NCBI GenBank assembly: GCA_945865755.1
Contig: CAMBFS010000023.1
Coordinates: 1-34,427 of the forward strand
Direction of reading: 5' to 3'
DNA: 34,427 nt
Source: Klebsiella pneumoniae
Lineage (GTDB): Bacteria > Desulfobacterota > Binatia > Bin18
The position numbers and the translations under genes are program-made. Shown here one piece after another: positions 17,342-25,509 of this stretch (positions are counted from its first letter, which is position 1; each line of letters opens with the position of its first letter). Under the pieces are notes generated by a model that saw nothing but the letters and a program-made list of their open reading frames with translations, searched no databases and was not told the origin of the DNA.

Positions 17342-20014
17342 TTACTCGCCCTTCAACAGCGAGGCGTTGTCGAAGTACATCAGCAAGGCTTGGTCTTCCT
17401 GAATCACCGCTTCGGGAACTCGCTTCGCTATCCGTGCGATGGTCGTGTAATCCTTTTTCTGCCAGCATTCCTTGAAGCCAGCACGCAACGCTTCCGTGCG
17501 AACGATCTTCAGCTTGCCCTTCGTGTCGAGGTATTGCTGAAACTCTTTCAACAGCGCGCGACTGCGAAGCTGCTCCAGGTCGGCCTCTTTCTTGGGATCG
17601 GGAACTCGCCATGTTCCATTACCGTCTTCCACGAAGTTCTGTTCGAGAATCGTCCGAAGCTCCAGCGGTTGTTCATGTTTCTCCCAAACTCGTTGTGCTT
17701 CCTTCATGTAAATGGGTTGTAAGTCCTGATACGTCGTCGGTGTCTCAGCAAGTTGCCGTCGCACCCACTGAATCGCACTCTTCTCGTCACTGACAAACAA
17801 CTCGTACTGCTCTACTTCCTTCACTTCGAGCCGTTTACGATCGTATTCACTAGCCTGCTCAGGCAAGAAATACATTCCATCCCGTTCTGGATAGCGTTGA
17901 CGCAGGCCAGCGTAAAACTCAGATGCGGACAGAGGAACTGGCAGGCCACGTTGGACATGAAATGCGACCATTCGATCAAAAAGCAAGAAGTTTTGACGCT
18001 CTGCAATTACTTCACCTTTGCCTCTTGTGGTCAAAAAGTCCGGTAATTGAGCTAAATGCGCACTGACAAATTCCCAAGCTCCCTTCTCAGTACCAGCGAG
18101 TACAGAAGCGACTTGCTCAAGTTCGGCGCTAGGCTTGTAGGCTGAAATGACTAAATCCTGCTTTACAGCCCCGCTTGTATAGACCTGCTGCTTCGTTGTC
18201 CCTCGCTTTTTATCCAGTATACGGACATCAGCAACAACGAAACCTGCTTCGTTCATCGCCTCCTGAATGGCGTTCCATACGGCATTCTTTGAATTGTGAA
18301 ACACTACTGTCATCCAGCGTCCCGGTTTTAGTATCCGGTGATTTGAGACAAAACACTCCTTCATCATCTGCTGGTAGCCCGACACGTCAATTTGTCTAGT
18401 TTCACTAATGATGGCCTCAGCAGACTGGTTTGTGTGAACTCCGAGCCACGTTTCTTCGTTAAAATTTAATTCGCTGTAGGGAAGGTTGTCACCGAACGGA
18501 GGATCGGTGAAAATATAATCAATACTGTTATTCGGTACATCTACGACGCTTGAGGATTGGGTGCTTGCGACGACACATTTCTGATTCGGTAGCAATGATA
18601 GTCCTTCTAACGCACGCCCTGCCTTTGATTTCAAAACTCTCAACACATTCAATTCTCCGAACAACGCAGGCTTATAAAGCGTTCCTGAGAGTGGCCCTAC
18701 ATTGCGCTCCTTATACTGTGGCATATACCTCACTAAATTCGTGATTCGATTAAAAGTAGACGTAATCACAAACCTAATTGCGTCTCGATATGGCCTTGGA
18801 ATGTGATTTAGGTGCTTGAAGCAAGCGGCTACCGCTTGGAGGTTGCGAAGAGTAAAAAAATGATGGGAGTGTGTGATCCCAAGGTGATAACCACGCTGAA
18901 GATCCCCCCATTCTGTTTCTTTGTGCATTAGAGGGGCTGTGCGGACCGTGAATTTGGCTCCTTTTCGAGCTATCTCATCGAGCAGGTCACGGTCTTTGGC
19001 ATCGGGAATCTTTTCGCCACGCCCAACAGATGAGGAGTAGTTGATTAACACAGACACATGCTTTTTGACCCGTACTGATTTGGCGAGAAAGGGATCGAAA
19101 ACGGTTTCCATAGCGTTGTCAGTGTTTCGTCGTGTGGCTTTCACTTTGCAATGGGGACATTCCTGTTCGGCAGTAACAACGCCGAGAGAATCGCCAGGAC
19201 GATATTTGACGCTAGAATCCCAATAGGAATACTCTTGGCTGCATGCACCGCAGATATAAACTTCACTCCATACCGTGTATTCAATTTGAGCTAATGCGCC
19301 GGATCGTGGAATAGTTGTTTTGTACATCCAGTCAATATCCGAATCTACTGCGGCAAAAAAAGTGGCAAGGTGCTGCTCTAGTGCGTCTTTGTGAATGTGG
19401 CGAACATAATTGGATGCAATATGTATGGCGTTCGGCGACAGATCCGTAAGAATTGTATAGCGTGGTCCTTCTTGAGCCTTGCCGTCACTGGATGCGATTG
19501 GCGACACTTCCTCCGTGAGTGAACACATCATTGCCGCAACGCCGGTCATTCCGGTCCCTGCAAATCCATCAAAAATGACATCTCCAGGAGACGTGTAATG
19601 CAAAATGTACCGCATGATGGCACGGTAGGGCACTTTGGTAGGATAAGCATGGATTCGATAGAGGGGATCGTATTTGCCTTCGCTTACATCGACCGAAAAA
19701 GGCTCACGATGGTAGTCGTCTTTGTCGGAGTCGAAGTGTGTCCCGTGGCGGGCCAGAAAAGCCTGAAGAAATGGATTCGGACAGGCTGTGTAATATGGCG
19801 GATCAGACAACGACAAAATGTCCTCGTCTTCTCCGATGGGGAATCCGTCGATCTTGCGGAATGCTGGGTCTTTCAGCTTTTCACGCAGTTTCTCCGTGAA
19901 GTGCGCACGCCGAGCCTCGTCGTTGGGGAACGTCAGCCCCAGGCATTCGACCGGCTTCGATGCGGTCGATTCCTTATCCGAGCCGAACAGGTCGTTCTTC
20001 GTCTGTACTGCCAT
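17342..20014 (-). CDS. pglX: BREX type 3 adenine-specific DNA methyltransferase PglXI
   Basis: BREX methyltransferases modify host DNA at a short non-palindromic site so that unmodified phage DNA is recognised as foreign. This 890-residue protein has an N6-adenine methyltransferase layout: a first DPPYYT box at residues 71-76, AdoMet motif I FDGFAGTGMTG at 148-158, and the catalytic-type TDPPFGDN box at 503-510. A CxxC pair at 255/258 and another at 286/289 form a probable zinc ribbon inserted between them. The C-terminal third (about 640-890) is helical and may read the target. Start ATG 20014 has AAGGGA nine bases upstream. Base composition in the middle (18400-19600) looks more AT-rich than in flanking genes. 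Target sequence cannot be predicted. Confidence 0.9.
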   Translation of the reverse strand: MAVQTKNDLFGSDKESTASKPVECLGLTFPNDEARRAHFTEKLREKLKDPAFRKIDGFPIGEDEDILSLSDPPYYTACPNPFLQAFLARHGTHFDSDKDDYHREPFSVDVSEGKYDPLYRIHAYPTKVPYRAIMRYILHYTSPGDVIFDGFAGTGMTGVAAMMCSLTEEVSPIASSDGKAQEGPRYTILTDLSPNAIHIASNYVRHIHKDALEQHLATFFAAVDSDIDWMYKTTIPRSGALAQIEYTVWSEVYICGACSQEYSYWDSSVKYRPGDSLGVVTAEQECPHCKVKATRRNTDNAMETVFDPFLAKSVRVKKHVSVLINYSSSVGRGEKIPDAKDRDLLDEIARKGAKFTVRTAPLMHKETEWGDLQRGYHLGITHSHHFFTLRNLQAVAACFKHLNHIPRPYRDAIRFVITSTFNRITNLVRYMPQYKERNVGPLSGTLYKPALFGELNVLRVLKSKAGRALEGLSLLPNQKCVVASTQSSSVVDVPNNSIDYIFTDPPFGDNLPYSELNFNEETWLGVHTNQSAEAIISETRQIDVSGYQQMMKECFVSNHRILKPGRWMTVVFHNSKNAVWNAIQEAMNEAGFVVADVRILDKKRGTTKQQVYTSGAVKQDLVISAYKPSAELEQVASVLAGTEKGAWEFVSAHLAQLPDFLTTRGKGEVIAERQNFLLFDRMVAFHVQRGLPVPLSASEFYAGLRQRYPERDGMYFLPEQASEYDRKRLEVKEVEQYELFVSDEKSAIQWVRRQLAETPTTYQDLQPIYMKEAQRVWEKHEQPLELRTILEQNFVEDGNGTWRVPDPKKEADLEQLRSRALLKEFQQYLDTKGKLKIVRTEALRAGFKECWQKKDYTTIARIAKRVPEAVIQEDQALLMYFDNASLLKGE

Positions 20015-20076
20015 ATCTAGTGTCCCTTGCGGAGTGAGCCTTTCGGGTCATTTCGAGGCCTGTTCTCAGCCCTGTG

Positions 20077-20719
20077 TCAACTTCCGCTATCGTCGTCTGT
20101 CTCCACCGCCTTTGCTACTTGCTCGACCATTGCAACGCTCGCTGGAGTGACGATGTATGCTTGTTGCGGGTGATTGGGTTGCTCGGGAAACCTCAACTGA
20201 AGAACTCCGCCTTTCAGGAGGGGTTCAAGATGGGTGCGCCGGAAGAAGGTTCGATGCGTGATACCGAGTTTCTCCATCAGGTCGGCTGCGGAACGGTAAA
20301 CGTCACACATGCGAATGATCTTGCGTTGGGTGTCGCTCAAACCGCGAAGAGGTTGGTCAGTGACCAAGTTCGCCGGTTTACTGGGAGGTTGGTCACTGAC
20401 TAACCTCCCAGCCTCGGTGGAGACGGTTCCTAGACGAGCCACAAGATGTTTTGCCAACGGAAATCACCCGATTGAGTTTCTGTCCTCCCCTGAGCACAGA
20501 GAGAAAATCGTTCTGAACCTTGTCCACTTCGACCACACCGACAATCTCAAAGACACCGTTGGCATCACGAACCCCAAAAACGAGTGAACCACCTGCCGTA
20601 TTGGAAAATGCCGAGACGGTAGGCCATGCATCCTCGGGGACACCCCGACGTGCTTCCTTGAATTCCACATCGTTCCACTCGAAGCCTCTCAGCTTCTCAA
20701 TGAGTTCGTCTCGTGTCAT
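20077..20719 (-). pseudogene. AlbA_2 / winged-helix ATP-binding gene, frameshifted and internally deleted
   Basis: Two overlapping frames give the two ends of one COG2865-like protein. The N-terminal part (20719-20393) has the Schlafen AlbA_2 signature DVEFKEARRGVPEDAWPTVSAFSNTAGGSLVFGV and then runs out of frame after QKLNRVIS. The C-terminal part (20457-20077, +1 frame relative) has a winged helix, KIIRMCDVYRSAADLMEKLGI and THLEPLLKGGVLQLRFPEQP. The GHKL-like ATPase middle typical of the family (about 250 residues) is absent. The ATG overlaps the brxC stop (ATGA), so the gene was an in-operon member. The remaining winged-helix fragment could still be made from a TTG at 20457, but a functional product is doubtful. 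Confidence 0.7.
20353..20405. repeat. Two near-palindromic repeats inside the AlbA_2 remnant
   Basis: TTGGTCAGTGACCAA (20353-20367) is a perfect palindrome around one central base. GGTTGGTCACTGACTAACC (20387-20405) is the same palindrome with one mismatch. They encode the repeated LVSDQP / LVTDQP linker of the remnant. They could be only repeated codons or a pair of operator half-sites upstream of pglXI. Confidence 0.5.
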
Positions 20720-23700
20720 TGAGTAGCCTCTCCACGGTCAATGACCAGTCGCACTTTCGAGGACTCTTTTCCACGGGTGATTTTCTGCATGAATGCCTCG
20801 AACCGAACTTGGAGCTGTTCAATGGTGCAGGGAGCACCACCTTCACTGAGGGCGTCGAGCAGTTCGGCGGGCTTGACCGGTATGGCGACCAGCCCCGACA
20901 ACGCTTGCTGCATACCCCGCACAAGATCGTTGCTGATCTGCTCCGGTAGCTTCTTGACCTTCAGGCAAGCATTGACCGCCTCTTTTTGTTCACTAGGCAG
21001 AAGCTTGATGCTCTTCTGAGCAGTGGGGTCGTCCAAGTTGTCGAGAAGCATTTTCGTCCAGTTCTCCAACAGTCCATCAATCTGCTGGTCAATCTGATCA
21101 AGGATAGCGACACCGCTGGCTCCAAGGTTTTCCTCCTGCGGACGGAAGCTGCAATGCGGACAAATCGGAGAGGCTTCCAATTCGTCTTTGACGAGCGTGA
21201 AGCATGTTTGGACTTTGGCTAACCGAGTCTGAAGATCAGAGAGCGTGGAGTGTGGCAGCAACGACACGCCTTTGGCCAATTTGTCCAAGCAAGCCAACCG
21301 AGCATCCTTCAACAGTTCCTTCTTCTTGGAGTCTTCATTGACGCTGAGCCGAGCCTTCTTGTGCAGGTTGAAGTAGGCCGTGCGGTAATCGTCCTTCGCC
21401 TTCTGAAGCGCTCGGTTGATCTTCTGACGGAAATCGGCGGCGCTGCGGGCGGTGGGGTCCATCAGTTTCGCCCGCCACTCGCTGCGAATCGTTTCCATCT
21501 GGGTTCGCCACTGCTCTTGCGGAGGCAGCACTGCGGCAGCGGTCGCCAGATAGCCGGTCAGCGGAGTCAACTCCTGCACCAGCCTATTCAACTCTTCGAT
21601 TTGCTTCACGAGATCAAGGTTGGCAGCCTGTGCCCGGACATCCGCGAGGCTTTTTGAGAAATTCTTCAGTTTGCCCGGCGTGTTGAACGCTTGTAGCCCT
21701 TCGAGGAATCCCTTGAGGTCATCGAGTTTCCGCCGCTGTTGTTCTCGCTCTTCAGTGGGGATGAGTTCACTTCCCCAACACGGGAGCCCCGTCTGAACTT
21801 GCTGTGCAACCGTAACGACCCTCTCAGTCAGTTCGTTGGCTCTTGTGCGGAGTTGCTTGACCGCCTCGTCGTGCGCGTTCTCATCGCGGATCAATCCCTC
21901 GGCAAGTCCTAGCAACTCGAACAGAGCGACTAACTCAGCGAGTGGCAGACCTTTCGGCTTCTCGACATGTCTAAACGCCAACAATTGATCTAGAGGAGTC
22001 TTTTGGACTTCACTGAGGTTAGCAGCATCGAGTTTCTTGCCCGGTAAACTCAATACGATGTTGCCGTTCTGCACGAGCGCCAGCAGGACAATCAGAAACA
22101 GTTCTGGTTCAAGCTGGTACCGGTTTTCCCGCTCCACGTCATTCTTGATGGTAAGGAGTTCCTTGTGGTTGACGACTTGACCGGGTGGTTTCCCTTCAAG
22201 CTTATCGAGGACGACCTTTGCATACCGAGACTGATGTGGCTTCAGCTTGTCGCCGTCGAGCAGTTCCAAGCCGTCGAGAACGCCGTTTGCCTGAGTATTT
22301 CTTACGCCACCCGCTAGCCAGCGAATCACATCTTCCGTGGGCTGCTTGAGATTACTGGCAGTGAGATTCACAGTGAAGGTCGGATACTCCGGGTAACGGT
22401 CCTCGAATGACGACGCCAGACACACCGAACCAGTGAGTTCCATGAGATCGCTCACGGCGGTATTGCCGGTACTATGGCCCTTGAGCCACTCCACCATTTT
22501 CTTTGGAACGCCTTGGTGAACGACTTCGAATGCGGTCAACATATTGGTCCGTAGCCACGTGACGAGTGTTCTGAGGAAACCGTCGGCTTTGTCCTCGTAG
22601 ACTTTCTTCGTCCCACTACTCGCCGACTGCGCCATTTCACGAGCGCCAGCGTACAGCCGGAGCGCGTCCTCGAACTGCTTATCTCGATGGGTGAGCTTGA
22701 AGAAGACTTCATCGAAGAGCTTGTGGTCATCGAAGTGCGGTGGCTCAAATGGCTGGAGGAAGTAGAGATAGAAGTCTCGTGGTGGCTGGGCTGTGCATCG
22801 CTCGTTCGGTGCGCCGAAGAACAGATAGCCCCGGCGCGTGATCTTGTGTTCCCGCCACTTGATCTCGTGTTCCCAAATCTTGTAGCCCCGCACGTATGGA
22901 GGAAGGTCGGTCAGTTCCAGCACACGAGTCAGAGCATCAAAGTAGTGTTGGTCGAGTTGCGACTCGGAGAGGGTATCCGCCTTGTCTTGAATCTTGGCGT
23001 CGTAGTCGATGGTCTTCTGAAGGTCGAGGTAATACTGGTCGTTGTCGGTGTTGTGCGTGATGAACTGGCCGCTCATCGTCCGCATGATTTCCTTCAGACA
23101 GGCTTCTACCGTGGTGCGGAGGAAATCGCTCGTTTTTTCTGGAATCGGAGCAAACAGGCACAGCCCGTTCTGAAGTTCTTCGGCGGTTGGCCCGATCTTG
23201 GCCCGGATGTCATCGGTAGCAAGGCGTTTCACGGAAAGTCCGTGAACGATCCGCAAAGCCAGGGGCTTCAGCATCGGACGGGTGAAGGAGTTCTGAATCT
23301 GGTTCTCCACCACCTTGCTCACGTCGATCACTTCACGGATTTCCGGGACCGACCTCTGGACGGCATTGGCCTGAAGGAACTCCCAATACGAGTCGTAGCT
23401 GATGAGGCCCGGCTCGTCTTTTGGCACATCGCTGTTGAAGCAGCGTTTGATCTCGGCACTCAGGGTCTTCAGCACTTCCCGCTTTTCGGCGATGGAGATC
23501 GCCTCGAAGACTTCCAGGTACGTTGGATGAACCGGGAACAGCCGCACGAACTCTTCGAGTCGTTCCGCCATCCCGCCATAAAGCGGCGTGAACTTCTGAA
23601 GATGCTCCCGAATCTTGGCCCTTTGCTCGTCAGTCTTGGTGAGAAGTCGTTCTGAGACGACGAAGGCCACGTCTTGCCGAACGATACGAGCCTGCTCGAA

Positions 23701-24420
23701 GCGGTCCTTCACCCGACGAAGACTTTCAGCAATGAACTGAAACTTCGGGTTGTCGAACAGGCTTTCCTGAAGGCCCGCTATCAAGCGGAAGCGGATCAGC
23801 TTGCAGACCTCACCCATTTCCCGGAGGAACCCAAGGTCGAGTATGATTTCCTGCCCATTGCGTGAACGAAGGTAGTCGAGCAGTTCGTCCACGACCAGCA
23901 GCAAGCCGTGGTCGGGATATTTCTCATTGAATTGCGCCATCATGTTGGACAGGTCGTCCTTGTTGCTGTCCACCTGATCGTCGGCGGGAAAGTTGAAGGA
24001 CAACTCTTCGCCCGACATGAAGTCTTCAAGTCTGCCGCAGATGATGTTGCGTAGGCTCTTTTTCGTGGCAGGAAGTTCCAAGCGAATGACCTTGAACTTC
24101 CCCGAGATCGCCTTCGCCGCCTTCGCCACGTCCTTGTCTTTGACGACCGTTACCGTGTCGGGATGTTCGGCCAAGCCCGAAATCAGCGACAACAAGTGGC
24201 TCTTGCCCGTTCCATAGTTGCCTACGATCAGAACGCCTTTGTTGTCGGCGGGCGTCTCGAATTGCAGATTGGGGATCACCAGATCGCACAACTGCTCGGC
24301 CATGCGCTTTGAGATCACGAATGTCTGAACGAGTTGCCGCACGGCGGCGGCAGAGTTCGCCTGCTCAAGCTGGATGACGGACTCAATTGGCTCGAACTTG
24401 ACCAGATCGCTGTATTTCAT
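20716..24420 (-). CDS. brxC: BREX type 3 BrxC, large P-loop ATPase (DUF6079-like)
   Basis: The predicted 1234-residue protein starts at ATG 24420 (MKYSDLVKFEPIESVIQL), chosen because GAGGGGG lies just upstream and the family N-terminus matches; an upstream ATG at 24522 would overlap brxF. Walker A GNYGTGKS is at residues 67-74 and Walker B LLLVVDEL at about 173-180. The AAA+-like N-terminal half is followed by a long helical C-terminal half (about 830-1080) with probable coiled coil and a CPHC pair near residue 1120. BrxC ATPases are essential in BREX and thought to couple recognition to the other subunits. Sixteen bases separate it from brxF; its stop overlaps the AlbA_2 remnant. Confidence 0.9.
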   Translation of the reverse strand: MKYSDLVKFEPIESVIQLEQANSAAAVRQLVQTFVISKRMAEQLCDLVIPNLQFETPADNKGVLIVGNYGTGKSHLLSLISGLAEHPDTVTVVKDKDVAKAAKAISGKFKVIRLELPATKKSLRNIICGRLEDFMSGEELSFNFPADDQVDSNKDDLSNMMAQFNEKYPDHGLLLVVDELLDYLRSRNGQEIILDLGFLREMGEVCKLIRFRLIAGLQESLFDNPKFQFIAESLRRVKDRFEQARIVRQDVAFVVSERLLTKTDEQRAKIREHLQKFTPLYGGMAERLEEFVRLFPVHPTYLEVFEAISIAEKREVLKTLSAEIKRCFNSDVPKDEPGLISYDSYWEFLQANAVQRSVPEIREVIDVSKVVENQIQNSFTRPMLKPLALRIVHGLSVKRLATDDIRAKIGPTAEELQNGLCLFAPIPEKTSDFLRTTVEACLKEIMRTMSGQFITHNTDNDQYYLDLQKTIDYDAKIQDKADTLSESQLDQHYFDALTRVLELTDLPPYVRGYKIWEHEIKWREHKITRRGYLFFGAPNERCTAQPPRDFYLYFLQPFEPPHFDDHKLFDEVFFKLTHRDKQFEDALRLYAGAREMAQSASSGTKKVYEDKADGFLRTLVTWLRTNMLTAFEVVHQGVPKKMVEWLKGHSTGNTAVSDLMELTGSVCLASSFEDRYPEYPTFTVNLTASNLKQPTEDVIRWLAGGVRNTQANGVLDGLELLDGDKLKPHQSRYAKVVLDKLEGKPPGQVVNHKELLTIKNDVERENRYQLEPELFLIVLLALVQNGNIVLSLPGKKLDAANLSEVQKTPLDQLLAFRHVEKPKGLPLAELVALFELLGLAEGLIRDENAHDEAVKQLRTRANELTERVVTVAQQVQTGLPCWGSELIPTEEREQQRRKLDDLKGFLEGLQAFNTPGKLKNFSKSLADVRAQAANLDLVKQIEELNRLVQELTPLTGYLATAAAVLPPQEQWRTQMETIRSEWRAKLMDPTARSAADFRQKINRALQKAKDDYRTAYFNLHKKARLSVNEDSKKKELLKDARLACLDKLAKGVSLLPHSTLSDLQTRLAKVQTCFTLVKDELEASPICPHCSFRPQEENLGASGVAILDQIDQQIDGLLENWTKMLLDNLDDPTAQKSIKLLPSEQKEAVNACLKVKKLPEQISNDLVRGMQQALSGLVAIPVKPAELLDALSEGGAPCTIEQLQVRFEAFMQKITRGKESSKVRLVIDRGEATQ

Positions 24421-24436
24421 GGTGACCTTGACCCCC

Positions 24437-24922
24437 TCAGTTGTCGACGCTGGTGCCAGCCGTGATAACAACGGCTTCGGTTTGTTTGCACTGGATGAAC
24501 TCAGGATGACCGGGCTCGGCATAGCTCAGAGTCCCACCCTGGAAGCTGCCATTCCACGAGGCAACGATGGTACGGTTACGACTCGACACCTGGAGCAGTC
24601 GCAGAGGGTCAACTTCCAGGCTGGTGTCAAACAGAATCTCCAGGTTGTCGAGCAGCACCATGTCGCCAGGGACGGCGGCGATTACTTCCTTCAGTAATCG
24701 ATCGACTTGTCGCGACCGTTGTGTACGGGTCAGTTCCAGCATTCTTTTGCTCAATTCCAGATTGACGTTGACGAGGGGGCAGGCGACTTTCCGCGTGACA
24801 GACTGCAACGCGGCAGTCTTCCCAGAACCAGGGGGGCCAACAACGAGAACGAGGCGAAAATACTGGCTCTCCGCCAAGCGCAGAGCGTCCAGTATCTTTC
24901 CTGCCAAAGCCGCCACCCCCAT
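24437..24922 (-). CDS. brxF: BREX type 3 small P-loop protein BrxF
   Basis: This 161-residue protein has the length and motifs of BrxF, the marker of type 3 BREX. Walker A GPPGSGKT is at residues 29-36 and Walker B MVLLDNLEI at about 88-96. A short region RNRTIVASWNGSFQGGTLSYAEPGH follows, as in small ATPases of this group. It begins the operon: start ATG 24922 has AGGAG ten bases upstream. brxC follows after 16 bases. The precise role in defence is unknown; it presumably works with BrxC. Confidence 0.9.
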   Translation of the reverse strand: MGVAALAGKILDALRLAESQYFRLVLVVGPPGSGKTAALQSVTRKVACPLVNVNLELSKRMLELTRTQRSRQVDRLLKEVIAAVPGDMVLLDNLEILFDTSLEVDPLRLLQVSSRNRTIVASWNGSFQGGTLSYAEPGHPEFIQCKQTEAVVITAGTSVDN

Positions 24923-25190
24923 AAAGCTACATCTCCTGATGAAGAAAACAACAAGCAGTTATTTTTTCAAGCATATCAAGCGTCCCCAGACATCCCGCGA
25001 CAAAGCAACACATCCGTCGTGGTTATCCACGCAAAGACGGGCCAGGACCGACAGGTGAACGACCCTTAGCCGCTAAAAATTCTCCCTAGAATGACAGCTC
25101 GTCCATCGACCGACGTCCCCCTGATTTTTCAAGCTAGCTCTTTGCATTGGGAAAAATCAAGGAAAAATAAGATACACGGAGCGGAAATAC
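24923..25190. promoter_or_regulatory. Upstream region of the BREX operon with inverted repeat
   Basis: This gap should hold the brxF promoter, read on the minus strand. No convincing sigma-70 pair was found. GATTTTTC (25123-25130) and GAAAAATC (25151-25158) form a perfect eight-base inverted repeat 20 bases apart, extended by CCT/AGG-type outer pairs. It could be an operator or a hairpin. No regulator gene (WYL or HTH type, common beside BREX) is present in the island. Confidence 0.35.
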
Positions 25191-25373
25191 GGAGGTTTCG
25201 TCCTATTCTTCTTCTCTGACACTGAAACTCACCTTGAACGCAAACATCTGACGTTACGGACGCGCATCAAGCGCTTAACACGCAAACCTATTTGTTTCTC
25301 GAAATCCGTCTTCATGCACGACACAGTGATTGGCCTCTTCGTGAATCGCTACGAATTTGGGACTCCGGTCTAA
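25191..25373 (+). pseudogene. insB: IS1 transposase C-terminal fragment (insB end)
   Basis: The plus-strand frame reads HLERKHLTLRTRIKRLTRK, then PICFSKSVFMHDTVIGLF and VNRYEFGTPV with a TAA at 25371. This is the C-terminus of the IS1 InsB product, whose conserved LTLRTRIKRLARKT region is obvious. Upstream of about 25230 similarity fades and no start, catalytic DDE block or InsA is present. It is a decayed second IS1 copy in opposite orientation to the one at 10718-11238. Confidence 0.82.
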
Positions 25374-25411
25374 CTTTCGCTCTCAACAATTGAAGAACAT
25401 TACCCAGGCTC
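25317..25411. repeat. 95-nt inverted repeat, right copy (IS1 right end plus flank)
   Basis: Reverse complement of 10711-10805 (two mismatches). The IS1 terminal repeat ends with CATTACC at 25404 and is followed by CAGGCTC, which matches, inverted, the GAGCCTG outside the left copy. With the left copy it brackets the BREX operon. Confidence 0.9.
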
Positions 25412-25459
25412 TCGTGTGTGAGAAGTTAGACTCATCAATCTTCTGTGTGTTCTTGTCTG

Positions 25460-25487
25460 GCTGACTGCTGAGCGCTGATAGCTGAAC
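25460..25487. repeat. Heptad array at the right border of the defence island
   Basis: Four heptads GCTGACT, GCTGAGC, GCTGATA, GCTGAAC. On the other strand these are NNTCAGC units, the inverted counterpart of 10660-10687. CAATGAA and GAGTGAA follow at 25492-25505, echoing the GAATGAA units of the left border, but in the same orientation. Confidence 0.8.
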
Positions 25488-25509
25488 GCTTACAATGAAG
25501 AGTGAAGAC

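Noticed and set aside
24421..24522. BrxC start at 24522
   Set aside because: It would overlap brxF by 86 bases and adds a Ser/Pro-rich non-conserved segment; ATG 24420 has a ribosome-binding site and the expected family start.
11234..24922. DISARM or type I restriction system
   Set aside because: The combination of BrxF-type ATPase, large BrxC-like ATPase, PglX-type methylase, SNF2 helicase and PglZ in this order is that of type 3 BREX. No DUF1998 or phospholipase-D gene and no HsdR/HsdS-like gene was seen.
10711..25411. BREX island as an active IS1 composite transposon
   Set aside because: Both IS1 copies lack a working transposase and the flanking GAGCCTG is inverted rather than a direct target duplication.
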